Part shown: positions 49,016 to 59,707 of the stretch, one piece after another
How the letters are laid out: every line of letters starts with the position of its first letter
How positions within the stretch are numbered: the stretch's first letter is position 1
Source: Prevotellaceae bacterium UBA4336
Lineage (GTDB): Bacteria > Bacteroidota > Bacteroidia > Bacteroidales > Bacteroidaceae
Assembly (NCBI GenBank): GCA_002394305.1
Contig: DGTM01000019.1
Location: 1 to 64,000 of the forward strand
Length of the DNA: 64,000 bases
Direction of reading: 5' to 3'
The notes under the pieces: generated by a model
Told to the model about the DNA's origin: nothing
Seen by the model: the letters and a program-made list of their open reading frames with translations, nothing else
Database searches by the model: none
Translations under genes and position numbers: made by a program

Positions 49016-50371
49016 TTAAAGTATGCTTTTCAGCATATCTGCAACGACAAAAGTGCTGCCTCCAATATAAATAATGTCCTCGGCGGAAGCATTCTTTTGT
49101 GCTGCGGCGTATGCCGAGGCAACATCGGGGTAGGCTGTGCCGTGTAAACCGTGTGCCGACGCTCTTTGGCACACTTCTTCGGCAGGCATGGCTCGCCGGA
49201 CGGAAGCTTGTGTGAAGTATATAGAATAAGGCTCAGGGATTGAGGAACAGAGAAGCTTCAGCACGCCGTCCACATCCTTGTCGCTGACCATGCCGAAGAC
49301 CAGATGCAGCCGACGATGGGGCAGGGCGGCAAGATGGCGGAAGATGTAGCTGAGACCGCCCTTGTTGTGTGCTGTGTCGCAGATGGTGAGCGGTTCGCGC
49401 TTCAATATCTGCCAGCGTCCCATGAGTCCCGTCATGGTAGTTACTTCCTTCATTCCCTTCCTGACTGCTTCATCGCTGATGGTGATGCCACGCTTGCGAA
49501 GCAGAAGGACAGAGGTGAGGATGGTGGCTGTGTTCTTCTCTTGGCATAGGCCGGCAAGTGCTCCGCAGAGCGAACCGAAGTGTCGCGTCTCATAGCTGAT
49601 GGAACAATTGTTCATCGTGCAACGAAGGACTTCGCCCTCGTCTTCTGCAAATGTGATGGGTGCGCCTACTTCACGAGCCTTGTCGGCAAAGACTGCTTTC
49701 ACTTCCGGACTGACGTTTTCGCCGATGCAGACAGGAGTGTCCGGTTTGATGATGCCCGCTTTTTCGGAAGCAATCTTGGGCAGCGTGTCGCCAAGAAACT
49801 GGATGTGGTCAAAGCTGATGTTCGTGATGACGGATAACTCCGGCTGAATGATGTTGGTGCAGTCGAGCCTGCCGCCCAGGCCGACCTCTATGACGGCGAA
49901 GTCCACCTTCTGTTCTGCAAAGTACTGGAAAGCAAGAGCTGTTGTCAGTTCGAAGAAGGAGAACCCTACCAAACCCTCCCTGAAAGGTGAGGCTTCCTTC
50001 GCGGAGGACTTGCCAGAGTCCTCCCCTTTTAGGGAGAGGTTAGAGAGGGCCTGTACAAACTCTGTGACCCGCTTCTTGCTTATCATCTTTCCGTTGACAC
50101 GAATGCGTTCGCGGAAGTCAACGAGGTGAGGACTTGTGTAGAGACCGACGCGATAGCCTTGTGCCTGAAGGATTGCAGCGAGGGTGTGGCTGACAGAGCC
50201 CTTGCCGTTGGTGCCGCCGACATGAATGGTGCGGTAGCTACGATGCGGGTGAGAGAAGTGTGCATCGAGGGCAAGGGTGTTGTCAAGCCCCTCCTTATAT
50301 GCAGCTGCCCCTACGTTCTGGAACATAGGAGCAGAGTCGAAAAGATATTGAACCGCTTGGGAATAATTCAT
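49016..50371 (-). CDS. folC: Folylpolyglutamate / dihydrofolate synthase
   Basis: 451 residues from the ATG at 50371, which has AGAAAAGGACG upstream and gives the family N-terminus MNYSQAVQYLFDSAPMFQ. Adds glutamate to folates. Mur-ligase fold motifs: HVGGTNGKGSVSHTLA, GLYTSPHLVDFRERIRVNG, EVGLGGRLDCTN, ISFDHIQFLGDTL and ICDTAHNKGG. Residues about 110-133 (LSLKGEDSGKSSAKEASPF) are an extra stretch encoded by a nested inverted repeat. Follows dnaJ by 19 bp. Confidence 0.95.
   Translation of the reverse strand: MNYSQAVQYLFDSAPMFQNVGAAAYKEGLDNTLALDAHFSHPHRSYRTIHVGGTNGKGSVSHTLAAILQAQGYRVGLYTSPHLVDFRERIRVNGKMISKKRVTEFVQALSNLSLKGEDSGKSSAKEASPFREGLVGFSFFELTTALAFQYFAEQKVDFAVIEVGLGGRLDCTNIIQPELSVITNISFDHIQFLGDTLPKIASEKAGIIKPDTPVCIGENVSPEVKAVFADKAREVGAPITFAEDEGEVLRCTMNNCSISYETRHFGSLCGALAGLCQEKNTATILTSVLLLRKRGITISDEAVRKGMKEVTTMTGLMGRWQILKREPLTICDTAHNKGGLSYIFRHLAALPHRRLHLVFGMVSDKDVDGVLKLLCSSIPEPYSIYFTQASVRRAMPAEEVCQRASAHGLHGTAYPDVASAYAAAQKNASAEDIIYIGGSTFVVADMLKSIL
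49966..50048. repeat. GC-rich palindromic element inside folC
   Basis: Outer arms AACCCTCCCTGAAAGG and CCTTTTAGGGAGAGGTT are imperfect inverted repeats; inner GGAGGACT and AGTCCTCC are perfect. The stretch encodes an extra loop between the conserved FolC motifs RVNGKMISKKRV and FFELTTALAF. Similar in style to the ligA element but diverged. Confidence 0.75.
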
Positions 50372-50390
50372 CTCGTCCTTTTCTCTTCTG

Positions 50391-51581
50391 TTACTCAAAC
50401 ATCTTCTTGAACTTGCTGAAGAAGTTGCTCTTGGCTGTTGCACCAGGCTTCATGTTGTCGCTTGAACGGAGTTTTTCGAACATGTCCTTCTCTTCGCGCG
50501 AAAGGTTCTCGGGGATGTAGACGCCAATTTGCACGATGAGGTCGCCAGTGCCATAGCCATAGCCTTGGACTACGGGCAGGCCTTTGCCGCGCAGACGAAC
50601 CGTCTTGCCGGGTTGTGTTCCTGGGTCAATCTTTATCTTTACCTTGCCGTCGATGGTGGGAACCTCGGCGCTACCTCCAAGGATGGCAGTAGGAACGTCG
50701 AGCAGGAGGTGGTACTGCAGGTTTTGTCCGTCGCGGAGCAATTCGGGGTGCGGCTCTTCCTCGATGTAGACGTGAATGTCGCCCGGCACGCCGTTCCATC
50801 TAGCTGCGTTGCCTTTGCCCTTTTCGTTGATGACCATGCCTTCCTGCACACCGGCGGGGATTTTTACCTCCACCACTTCTTCGCCTTTGACGATGCCTTG
50901 TCCGCCGCAGTTTTTGCATTTGTTGCGAATGACGGAACCTGTTCCGCCGCAGGCATCGCACTGTGTTTGTGTCTGCATGCGTCCGAACATCGTGTTCATG
51001 GTCCGGTAGGTTGTTCCCGAGCCGTTGCACTTGCTGCATGTCTCCTTCTTGCCGTCTTCGCTGCCGGAGCCGTGGCAATGGGGACAGGTGACGTATTTGT
51101 TTATCTTGAACTTCTTGGTGACGCCCGTAGCCACTTCGTTCAGGTTGATGCGAACCTTGAGGCGCAGGTCGGCACCTTTCTCCACGTGTCTGCCTCTGCC
51201 TCCGTTTCCGCCAAAGCCTCCGAAGCCGCTGAAGCCTCCGAACGATGCTCCACCGCCAAAGAGGTCGCTGAAGACATCGCCGAACATGTTGAAGATGTCG
51301 TCGGTCGACATGTTCTGGTAGTTGCCGCCTGCAGCACCTCCCACGCCGGCAAAGCCGAACTGGTCGTAGCGCTGGCGTTTCTCCGGGTCGTGCAGTACAT
51401 CGTATGCCTCGGCAGCCTCCTTGAACTTCTCCTCGGCTTCCTTCTTCTCTGCATCGCTCTTTCCGGCCTGCCGGTCGGGATGATACTTGATGGCGCACTT
51501 CTTGTAGGCGCTCTTTATTTCGGCTTCGCTTGCTGTCTTGCTGACACCAAGCACTTCGTAGTAGTCTCTCTTCTCTGCCAT
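50391..51581 (-). CDS. dnaJ: Chaperone DnaJ
   Basis: 396 residues. J domain with HPD ([11 protein letters not shown]), Gly/Phe region ([16 protein letters not shown]), four zinc motifs [24 protein letters not shown] and CKNCGGQG, and the C-terminal substrate domain. Co-chaperone of DnaK. Directly after grpE; dnaK itself is not in the window. Confidence 0.97.
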   Translation of the reverse strand: MAEKRDYYEVLGVSKTASEAEIKSAYKKCAIKYHPDRQAGKSDAEKKEAEEKFKEAAEAYDVLHDPEKRQRYDQFGFAGVGGAAGGNYQNMSTDDIFNMFGDVFSDLFGGGASFGGFSGFGGFGGNGGRGRHVEKGADLRLKVRINLNEVATGVTKKFKINKYVTCPHCHGSGSEDGKKETCSKCNGSGTTYRTMNTMFGRMQTQTQCDACGGTGSVIRNKCKNCGGQGIVKGEEVVEVKIPAGVQEGMVINEKGKGNAARWNGVPGDIHVYIEEEPHPELLRDGQNLQYHLLLDVPTAILGGSAEVPTIDGKVKIKIDPGTQPGKTVRLRGKGLPVVQGYGYGTGDLIVQIGVYIPENLSREEKDMFEKLRSSDNMKPGATAKSNFFSKFKKMFE

Positions 51582-51645
51582 ATTTTGTTATTGTACGCGC
51601 GGGGCGCACACATCTGTTCCTTTATAAATATAATAATGTGTCGTC

Positions 51646-52269
51646 TTAAAGTCCTACGACCACTTGAGCGTGGCGGATGACTTTGTCGTTGAGTTTGTAT
51701 CCCGTCAGGGTGCAATCCATCACCTTGCCTTTGAGCTCGGGTGTCGGGGCCGGAATCTGGGCGATAGCTTCGTGGAGGTCTACGTCGAAGTCGGCTTCCT
51801 TTGTGTCGATGACGCTGACGCCTTGTTTGCCAAGGATGTCCATGAACTTCTTGTATATGAGCTCTACGCCTTTGACCACGGCACTCACGTCCTCGGCATT
51901 CTGCATGGTCTTCAAGGCACGTTCCATGTCGTCGATGACCGGCAGGATGGTGGTGATTGTCTTCTCCCCGCCGTTCAGAATGAGGTCAGTCTTTTCCTTG
52001 ATGGTGCGTTTGCGGTAGTTATCGAACTCTGCAATTTTGCGCAACAGTTGGTCTTTCAGGTTGGCGATCTCTTTGTTGGCAGCTTCGAGCTGCTCTTCTA
52101 TGGTCTGTTCTTCGGCTGTCGCCTCGGGTGCAGGCTGCCCTTCGGCAGCAGACTCAGACGTTTCAGCAGCCTTCTCTTCTTCGGGCTTGCTCTGTTCTGC
52201 TTGGGATGAAGTCTGCTGAGCGTCCTGCTGTTGTTCGTTCAATTCTTCTTCTTTCAGTTCCTCTTTCAT
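51646..52269 (-). CDS. grpE: Nucleotide exchange factor GrpE
   Basis: 207 residues. A Glu/Ala-rich N-terminal tail, a long helix (NKEIANLKDQLLRKIAEFDN, YRKRTIKEK) and the beta domain (VSVIDTKEADFDVDLHEAIA, GKVMDCTLTGYKLNDKVIR). Releases ADP from DnaK. Followed 64 bp later by dnaJ. Confidence 0.96.
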   Translation of the reverse strand: MKEELKEEELNEQQQDAQQTSSQAEQSKPEEEKAAETSESAAEGQPAPEATAEEQTIEEQLEAANKEIANLKDQLLRKIAEFDNYRKRTIKEKTDLILNGGEKTITTILPVIDDMERALKTMQNAEDVSAVVKGVELIYKKFMDILGKQGVSVIDTKEADFDVDLHEAIAQIPAPTPELKGKVMDCTLTGYKLNDKVIRHAQVVVGL

Positions 52270-52329
52270 TATATTAGGGTTTTATATTCTACTGTTTTTA
52301 CAACAAGAAGTGTGCCAATCGTGCTCGTG

Positions 52330-54035
<1,706 letters not shown>

Positions 54036-54052
54036 TTGGCGGTTTGTTGTTG

Positions 54053-54979
54053 TTATCTTATCCTTAGTATGTCGCCTACTTGTACGGCTTGCGGTTCGTC
54101 CCAGCCGTTCAGCTTGCAGAGTGATGCGAGTCGGATGCCGTAGAGCTGTGCGATGTCGAAGAGGCTTTGGTTTACTTCGACGATGTGTATGGGGTTCTTT
54201 CGGAATTCGCGGGATGCGCATTTGCGTTTCTTTTGCAGATAGATGAGGTCGCCGGCCGTGGGGGCATAGTCGCGCGGCAGGTCGTTGTACTTGTAGAGAT
54301 TGTGCAGGCTGACGCCCGTGCTGCGGCTGATGGTAGCCATGTCATCGCCCACCTCCACGATGATGAAGTAGTTCTTATTGCCTTTGTAGACGACGTGGCG
54401 GCTGAAGAAGTCGTTCCCCGGCACGGCGCTGGCTTGCTTGACTGCTGCGGTCTTCTGCGAGCGGTACTTGCCTGTGTCGAACTGATAGAGGTTGTACATC
54501 TCGATGAGGCGTATGAGGGCGTCGGCATAGGCGGGATTGGTGGCATAGCCTGCTGCTTTCAGTCCGCGTGCCCATCCGCGGTAGTCGGTCTTCCCGAGGC
54601 GGTAGAGGCTTTGGTAGCGTTTGCCTTGCAGGAACTTCGAGTGGTCGACGTAGCTTTCCCTGGCGCTTTTGTACTTGCGGAACTTCTCGTTCCTGGCATC
54701 GTCGTCGCGCAGGACGTAGGGTCCGGTCCACGAGCTGCCCACCTTGATGCCGAAGTGGTTGTTGGCTTCGCGAGCCAGCGAGCTTCGTCCGGCGTTGCTT
54801 TCCAGCAGCCCTTGCGCCAGGGTGATGCTGGCAGGGATGTGATATGTGTTCATCTGTTCGATGGCCCAGTCCTTGTATTTGTCAATGTACGACCAGTAGG
54901 CCTGGTTGGTGCTTTGTGCCAGGCTGAAAAGGGTCACGAAGAAGAATAAAAGTCCAAGAGAATGTCTGCGGGAAATCAT
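54053..54979 (-). CDS. Secreted glucosaminidase (GH73) with LysM repeats
   Basis: 308 residues. Signal peptide (LGLLFFFVTLFSLAQ), GH73 domain (about 30-165: ITLAQGLLESNAGRSSLAR with the catalytic Glu, NNHFGIKVG, FRKYKSARESYVDHS, GLKAAGYATNPAYA) and two LysM-like motifs (YFIIVEVGDDMATISRSTG and IVEVNQSLFDIAQLYG). Cleaves peptidoglycan; acts in the periplasm or at the surface. Single gene, downstream of nothing obvious. Confidence 0.9.
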   Translation of the reverse strand: MISRRHSLGLLFFFVTLFSLAQSTNQAYWSYIDKYKDWAIEQMNTYHIPASITLAQGLLESNAGRSSLAREANNHFGIKVGSSWTGPYVLRDDDARNEKFRKYKSARESYVDHSKFLQGKRYQSLYRLGKTDYRGWARGLKAAGYATNPAYADALIRLIEMYNLYQFDTGKYRSQKTAAVKQASAVPGNDFFSRHVVYKGNKNYFIIVEVGDDMATISRSTGVSLHNLYKYNDLPRDYAPTAGDLIYLQKKRKCASREFRKNPIHIVEVNQSLFDIAQLYGIRLASLCKLNGWDEPQAVQVGDILRIR

Positions 54980-55038
54980 TATTGCTCAAATTTCGGTGCA
55001 AAATTAGTGAAAAAAAGCCACTTTACGAAAAAAAGAGT

Positions 55039-55046
55039 TAACTTTG
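55039..55046 (+). promoter_or_regulatory. -7 box for cdd
   Basis: TAACTTTG, 21 bp before the start codon at 55068. Confidence 0.55.
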
Positions 55047-55067
55047 TGTCGTTAAAAGACGTTTCTT

Positions 55068-55547
55068 ATGAGAGAGTACAAGATTGAGTCCACTCTGCAC
55101 ATCTATGAGATGTCGGAACTTTGTGCAGCAGACCGCGAACTGGTGGAGGCAGCGAAGCAGGCGACGCGGGGGAGCTATTCGCCCTACAGCAAGTTCTGTG
55201 TGGGTGCGGCCGTACGGCTGCAGAACGGCGTTGTCTTTACGGGTGCGAACCAGGAGAATGCGGCTTTCCCCTCTGGGTTGTGTGCCGAGCGTACGGCTCT
55301 CTTTGCGGCCAATGCGCAGTACCCCGACCAGCCTGTCCTGGCTTTGGCTGTCGCTGCCCGCAAGGGTCGTCGCTATTTGGTCCAGCCCATCCCGCCCTGT
55401 GGTGCTTGCCGCCAGGTGATTTCGGGCGTGGAGGACCGCTTTGCCACTCCCATCCGCATTTTGCTCTACGGCTCGGGCGGCGTGCTTGTCTCGGAAGGTA
55501 TCAGTCCGTTGCTGCCCCTTCGCTTTGCCGACGGGGACATGCGTTAG
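55068..55547 (+). CDS. cdd: Cytidine deaminase
   Basis: 159 residues. Zinc site GLCAERTALFAA (catalytic Glu) and PPCGACRQVISG. YSPYSKFCVGAAVRLQNG and FTGANQENAAFPSG are the conserved nucleoside-binding parts. Converts cytidine and deoxycytidine to uridine forms. Convergent with queF, 14 bp between stops. Confidence 0.96.
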   Translation: MREYKIESTLHIYEMSELCAADRELVEAAKQATRGSYSPYSKFCVGAAVRLQNGVVFTGANQENAAFPSGLCAERTALFAANAQYPDQPVLALAVAARKGRRYLVQPIPPCGACRQVISGVEDRFATPIRILLYGSGGVLVSEGISPLLPLRFADGDMR

Positions 55548-55561
55548 GGTTGTACTCTGCT

Positions 55562-56023
55562 TCAGAGGTCGTGGTGCAGCAGGCGGTACTCGGCCATTTC
55601 CTCGTACTTCGTGCCGGGCTTGCCGTAGTTGGCAAAGGGGTAGATGCTGATGCCGCCGCGGGGGACGAAGATACCGGTCACCTCGATGTACTTGGGGTCC
55701 ATGAGGCGGATGAGGTCTTTCATGATGATGTTGACGCAATCCTCGTGGAAGCTACCGTGATTGCGGAAGCTGAAGAGGTAGAGCTTCAGGCTCTTGCTCT
55801 CTACCATCCGCTGCGCGGGCAGGTAGCTGATGCGTATCTCGGCGAAGTCGGGCTGCCCGGTGATGGGGCACAGCGCCGTGAACTCGGGGCAGTTGAAGCG
55901 TACCCAGTAGTCGTTCTCTGGGTGTTTGTTCTCAAAAGCTTCCAGCACCTCCGGGGTGTAGTCCTGTGGAATCTCAGCTTTCTTGCCTAAGGATTTCAGG
56001 CCTTCCTGTTTTCTGTCGGTCAT
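55562..56023 (-). CDS. queF: 7-cyano-7-deazaguanine reductase
   Basis: 153 residues from ATG at 56023 (an upstream frame to 56065 is not needed). Short-form QueF: catalytic Cys in [18 protein letters not shown] motif [20 protein letters not shown]. Reduces preQ0 to preQ1 for queuosine. Paired with queC, but 486 bp of repeat-rich DNA separates them. Confidence 0.96.
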   Translation of the reverse strand: MTDRKQEGLKSLGKKAEIPQDYTPEVLEAFENKHPENDYWVRFNCPEFTALCPITGQPDFAEIRISYLPAQRMVESKSLKLYLFSFRNHGSFHEDCVNIIMKDLIRLMDPKYIEVTGIFVPRGGISIYPFANYGKPGTKYEEMAEYRLLHHDL

Positions 56024-56509
56024 AATAGTCTTAGTTTTTAAGTTTAGAGTTAAAATGCTTCGCAAGTGAAGAGTGAAGAATCAAAGTTACATTTTGAGTG
56101 AAGAAGCAAGGTCACACAGAAATCACAGAAAGCACAGAAATATTTATTTTTAAAGTCCCGCAGAAATAAAGGAAATAAAGGAAAAGGAGAAATCACAGAA
56201 ATAGATTTCATTATGAAATCTCAATCCGTTAAATTCGTTTTAATTCGTTGTTGAAAAATCTGTTGAATCTGCTTAATCTGTGGTTCTTGTCGCCTATGGC
56301 GAAGTGAAGAGTTAAGAGTGAAAAGTCAAAAATCAAAGTTACGTTTAATCTGTTCAATTCGTTAAATTCGTCTTAATTCGTTGTTAAAATCAAATCTGTT
56401 TAATCTGCTGAATCTGTGGTTATAATTAAGTTCGTTAAATTCGTCTTAATTCGTTGTTAAAATCAAATCTGTTTAATCTGCTGAATCTGTGGTTTAATAT
56501 CCAAGTCTT
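56024..56509. repeat. Repeat-rich gap between queC and queF, no gene
   Basis: Contains CACAGAAA iterations, TCCCGCAGAAATAAAGG, and three copies of AATCTGTTTAATCTGCTGAAT/TCGTTAAATTCGTCTTAATTCGTTG-type text written in tandem (about 56220-56500). The same material recurs at 58561-59000. No ORF or RNA structure was recognised. Confidence 0.7.
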
Positions 56510-57163
56510 TCACCTTTGTTCAAGGTATTTCTCCAGTCCTTCGCGGCGGAGCTTGCAGGCGGGACAGTGTCCGCAGCCATCGCCTACGATGCCGTTGTAG
56601 CAGGTGAGTGTGCGATAGCGAATCGTGTCGAGTACGCCGAGCTCGTCGGCCAGGGCCCAGGTCTGCTGCTTGTCGAGCCACATGAGCGGGGTGTGCAGGC
56701 GGAACTGTTCGTCCATAGCCAGGTTCAGCGTTACGTTGAGGCTCTTGATGAAGTTGTCGCGGCAGTCGGGGTAGCCGCTGAAGTCGGCCTGTCCCACGCC
56801 TGTGATGATGTCGTAGATGCCGTGGCTCTGTGCATAGATGGCAGCAATGGAGATGAAGAAGAGGTTGCGCCCGGGCACGAAGGTTGTGGGGTAGGGGTCG
56901 CCCTCCTTCTTCTCTGCTTCAATGTCGAGGCTGGGGTTGGTGAGGCTGCACGAGGGACTGAGCTGACTGATGAAGCTGATGTCCATGCATTCCCACGGCA
57001 CGCCAGCCTCTTCGCACAGTTGCCGGGCAATCTCCACCTCCTTGACATGCCTCTGTCCGTATCGGAAGCTCAGGGCCCGCACCTCGTCGAAGTGCTTCAG
57101 GGCCCAGTAGAGGCATGTGGTGGAATCCTGTCCGCCGGAGAGTACTACAAGAGATTTAGACAT
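56510..57163 (-). CDS. queC: 7-cyano-7-deazaguanine synthase
   Basis: 217 residues. ATP-pyrophosphatase loop [18 protein letters not shown] and zinc cysteines [19 protein letters not shown]. Makes preQ0 from carboxy-deazaguanine. [15 protein letters not shown] is the family's conserved region. Usual companion queE is not in the window. Confidence 0.96.
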   Translation of the reverse strand: MSKSLVVLSGGQDSTTCLYWALKHFDEVRALSFRYGQRHVKEVEIARQLCEEAGVPWECMDISFISQLSPSCSLTNPSLDIEAEKKEGDPYPTTFVPGRNLFFISIAAIYAQSHGIYDIITGVGQADFSGYPDCRDNFIKSLNVTLNLAMDEQFRLHTPLMWLDKQQTWALADELGVLDTIRYRTLTCYNGIVGDGCGHCPACKLRREGLEKYLEQR

Positions 57164-57204
57164 CTTGTTTATTTACTATTTTATTTGATTACTATTTACA
57201 GACC

Positions 57205-57383
57205 CCTTCCAAACCCTTCGGGCCTCCGTCGCTTACGCTCCCCAATTGCTCCGCTTTTAACGGGCAATTGCCCCGAGGGGAGGCTTCCTGCCGCGAAACT
57301 CTCCCCCTCGGGGGAGATGGAGGGGGGTCTTGAGGGGAGGCTTCTCCCTCTCCCACGGGAGAGGGTTGGGGAGAGGCTTTTTT
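57205..57383. repeat. GC-rich palindromic elements between queC and the BSP gene
   Basis: Contains CTCCCCCTCGGGGGAG with flanking CCTGCCGCGAAACT, and CCCTCTCCCACGGGAGAGGG followed by TTGGGGAGAGGC and eight T. Parts match the elements inside the P5-like and DUF3987-type genes. The last hairpin plus T-run could also terminate plus-strand transcripts. Confidence 0.75.
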
Positions 57384-58199
57384 TTAATCCCCCACCGCCT
57401 TCATGTATTCCTGCCAGAGCGCGTCGGTGGTGTTCTCGGGCTTGTCGCCGAGGATGTGCTTCATGGCCTTGTCCCACGACCAGGGCTTGAGCTCCACGGC
57501 CGAGCGGTTGAACTTGCGGATGAAGTCCTTGTCCTTGTTCAGGCTGAGCCAGTAGATGAAGTAGCCTGTGACGCGGTAGCCTTTGCGCCATGAGTCGCCG
57601 CGCGTGCGGTCCTTGCTGCTGAAGTCCTGGTCGAAGCATCCGCATGCTACGCGTACGGCGTCTGCCAGGCCCTCGATGAAGAGCCAGTACTCGCTCTTGC
57701 CGTCGTACTGTCCGCAGCCTTCGGGCGAGAGCTGGTAGGCATGCGTCAGTTCGTGGTAGAGCACACCGCGTGTCTCATAGTCGAGGCGCAGGGTATCGTT
57801 GCCTGCAAAGCAGCGTTCAATCCAGTTTGTAGAGTAGCGGATGCCAACATAGTCGCCGCTGCCATATTTCTCGCTGATGCCGTTGTAGTCCTTGATGGTG
57901 TAGACGATGCGCTTGAGGCGAGGCACGTTGGGGTCTTTCGGGCCGTAGTAGAGTGTCTGGAGCACGCGGAGGGCGTTCTCCTGAATGTAAGGCGCGGGAT
58001 TGGGGATGATGTTGTGGTAGATGCGTGAGCCTTCGCTTTCGGGGGCTTCGTCGTGGAACTCCACATCGCCTGGGTTGTAGCCCTTCCATTTCTTCTCCAC
58101 CTTGATGGGAGCGTGATACTTTGTTGCCTTGTAGATGGCCTGTGCCTGCATGCCGACGACGAGTGTGGCGGCCATGAGGAATGTGAGTATGCGTTTCAT
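57384..58199 (-). CDS. Basic secretory protein family peptidase-like protein
   Basis: 271 residues from ATG at 58199, giving a signal peptide (FLMAATLVVGMQAQA). HELTHAYQ (HExxH) lies mid-protein after TRGVLYHEL, and the family motif FIEGLADAVRVACG follows. The BSP/PR-17-like family is a predicted zinc peptidase group; activity is not proven in most members. Full promoter at 58225-58255. Confidence 0.85.
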   Translation of the reverse strand: MKRILTFLMAATLVVGMQAQAIYKATKYHAPIKVEKKWKGYNPGDVEFHDEAPESEGSRIYHNIIPNPAPYIQENALRVLQTLYYGPKDPNVPRLKRIVYTIKDYNGISEKYGSGDYVGIRYSTNWIERCFAGNDTLRLDYETRGVLYHELTHAYQLSPEGCGQYDGKSEYWLFIEGLADAVRVACGCFDQDFSSKDRTRGDSWRKGYRVTGYFIYWLSLNKDKDFIRKFNRSAVELKPWSWDKAMKHILGDKPENTTDALWQEYMKAVGD

Positions 58200-58224
58200 A
58201 TCTCCTGTTTTGTCAATTCGGCTG

Positions 58225-58255
58225 CAAAGGTACGAATTAGCGAGCAAACTTCAAA
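58225..58255 (-). promoter_or_regulatory. Promoter of the BSP gene
   Basis: Minus strand TTTG (58252-58255), 19 nt, TACCTTTG (58225-58232). Confidence 0.75.
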
Positions 58256-58269
58256 GCATTTCCAGTACT

Positions 58270-58464
58270 TTATTTGTTTGCTCGCTTGATTAGGTCTTTT
58301 ATGTAAATCTTCACGCCGAAGATGCTGCCAGCATAGACGAGGATTTGGGCGAAGAGCATCAGGACGCTGCCGTCAATCTCACCTTCTGGCGGCATAAAGA
58401 GGCTGATGAGAGCCACCACTGCCCCGAAGAGCAGGAGCAGGGCGGCTGAGAGTTTCTCAATCAT
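58270..58464 (-). CDS. Small holin-like membrane protein
   Basis: 64 residues from the ATG at 58464, which overlaps the smalltalk stop (ATGA). Two membrane segments (LSAALLLLFGAVVALISLF and VLMLFAQILVYAGSIFGVKIY) around a short acidic loop, basic C-terminus (KDLIKRANK). Size and layout fit a holin-like protein, and a lysin-type gene lies upstream, but no family was recognised. Confidence 0.6.
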   Translation of the reverse strand: MIEKLSAALLLLFGAVVALISLFMPPEGEIDGSVLMLFAQILVYAGSIFGVKIYIKDLIKRANK

Positions 58465-58553
58465 ACCAGCCCGAAGGCCGACAGGATGGCGGTCAGCGTG
58501 GTGAGAATCGCATTGATGATGACCGACCATTTGTTCTTTGATTCTTGTGTCAT
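58461..58553 (-). CDS. Smalltalk family micro-protein
   Basis: 30 residues, MTQESKNKWSVIINAIL then TTLTAILSAFGLV: a short polar head and one hydrophobic helix. Length, sequence style and location between a lysin-type gene and HU-like/DUF4248 genes match the Bacteroidales 'smalltalk' family of unknown function. Coupled by ATGA to the holin-like gene. It is below common ORF-length cutoffs. Confidence 0.7.
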   Translation of the reverse strand: MTQESKNKWSVIINAILTTLTAILSAFGLV

Positions 58554-58560
58554 GGGTCTG

Positions 58561-59058
58561 TTAGTTTAGAGTTTAGTGTTTAGAGTTAAGAGAAATAGTC
58601 CCGCAGATGGATTTTTTAACATCTAAAGACACGAAAAGAACGAATTATTTTTTCTTTTAACATGTAATTGCCATGTAATTGAACATGAATTTTAAGGTCA
58701 CACAGAAAGCACAGAAAACACAGAAATATTTTTTAAGTCACGCAGAATTTTTTTAAAGTCCCGCAGAAATAAAAGAAATACGCAGAAAATGATTTCATGT
58801 GTGAAATCTCAATCCGTGCAATTCGTTTTAATTTGTTGTTCTCTTTAACATATAATTGCCATGTAATTGAACATGAATTTTAATTCGTGCAATTCGTCTT
58901 AATTCGTTGTTTTTTTAACATGTAATTGCGACATTTCTGCGTATTTCTGCGATTTGACTTTAACGTCGACCTTCGGTTCTTCCCTTTGGTCAGGCGCAGG
59001 CGGTACTGCGGGACTTATTTTTCGTGTCTTTAGATGTTGAAAGTTTTGAAGTTAAGGG
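58561..59058. repeat. Repeat-rich gap, no gene
   Basis: Contains CATGTAATTGCCATGTAATT twice, GGTCACACAGAAAGCACAG, TCCCGCAGAAATAAAAG and GTGCAATTCGTTTTAATT/GTGCAATTCGTCTTAATT, shared in part with the gap at 56024-56509. No coding signal. Confidence 0.65.
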
Positions 59059-59625
59059 TTATTGTTTGTAGAGTTGGAAGGCTTGTTGGATTTGTTTTTC
59101 CGTGAGGTTCATGCCGCTTTCGATGCGGGCCATGGCCTTGACGAGCTGCGGCCAGTCTTTTTCTGTGAGCCTTTCTTTTCCTCCGAAGCCTGTGAGCTTG
59201 CATACATCTAAGATGTACTTGTGGGTGTCGTTTTCGGTTGGCGGTGCCCATCGGGTGATGATGTCTTCTATGCATACAGCGTGGTGTTTGTTTCGGTAAG
59301 TGCGGAGGATGCAAAAAGCTGCGCGGAGGCCATAGGTGAGACTCGTAAACTGCACGAAGGGCCCTGCAGCCCCTCTCCCGACCTCCCCCAAAATAGCCCC
59401 TCTCCCGACCTCCCCCAAAGGGGAGGAGACATTGCCGCTGCCACCTTGGGGGAGTGCTCCCTCTCCCACGGGAGAGGGTTGGGGAAAGGCTTCCCCCTTC
59501 CACTTCTGGCCTTTCACTCGGCGGATGTTCAAGGGGTTGTTGTTGCGCATACCAAGAGTTATCAGCCCCCTCTCCGCTCCCCCTTTGGGGGAGTACTCTT
59601 GTTTAAGATTTGATTGTGTTGCCAT
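59059..59625 (-). CDS. P5-like/lysin-type protein interrupted in frame by repeat elements
   Basis: 188 residues. Conserved blocks MRNNNPLNIRRVKGQKWKGE, FVQFTSLTYGLRAAFCILRT and CIEDIITRWAPPTENDTHKY match 'structural protein P5'-type proteins that accompany smalltalk/HU-like genes and resemble phage muralytic proteins. Between WKGE and FVQF lies a ~43-residue insert (PQPSPVGEGALPQGGSG and two GEVGRGA units) encoded by GC-rich palindromic DNA; the N-terminal SPKGGAERGL is encoded by another copy. If translation begins at 59550 (MRNNNPLN) the second lies in the leader. The family function (cell-wall hydrolysis) is inferred. Confidence 0.72.
   Translation of the reverse strand: MATQSNLKQEYSPKGGAERGLITLGMRNNNPLNIRRVKGQKWKGEAFPQPSPVGEGALPQGGSGNVSSPLGEVGRGAILGEVGRGAAGPFVQFTSLTYGLRAAFCILRTYRNKHHAVCIEDIITRWAPPTENDTHKYILDVCKLTGFGGKERLTEKDWPQLVKAMARIESGMNLTEKQIQQAFQLYKQ
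59380..59500. repeat. GC-rich palindromic elements inside the P5-like gene
   Basis: CCCCTCTCCCGACCTCCCCC occurs twice in tandem, followed by AAAGGGGAGGAGACATTGCC and CTTGGGGGAGTGCTCC, then CCCTCTCCCACGGGAGAGGG. The GGGGAGGAGACA...CCGCTGCCAC module is shared with 63305-63340. Confidence 0.85.
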
Positions 59626-59700
59626 AGTTCTTTTTTTTAGCGTCCTTGCCCCTTCCTTCCCCGCCTCCCCTTTGGGGGAGGAGGGGTTAGGGGTTGGAGA
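59564..59700. repeat. GC-rich palindromic elements at the 5' end of the P5-like gene
   Basis: 59564-59594 matches 30 of 31 bases of one ligA element arm. A second, diverged copy (CCTCCCCTTTGGGGGAGG core) lies at about 59645-59700 between the P5-like start and the HU-like stop. Confidence 0.85.
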
Positions 59701-59707
59701 GGGGCTT

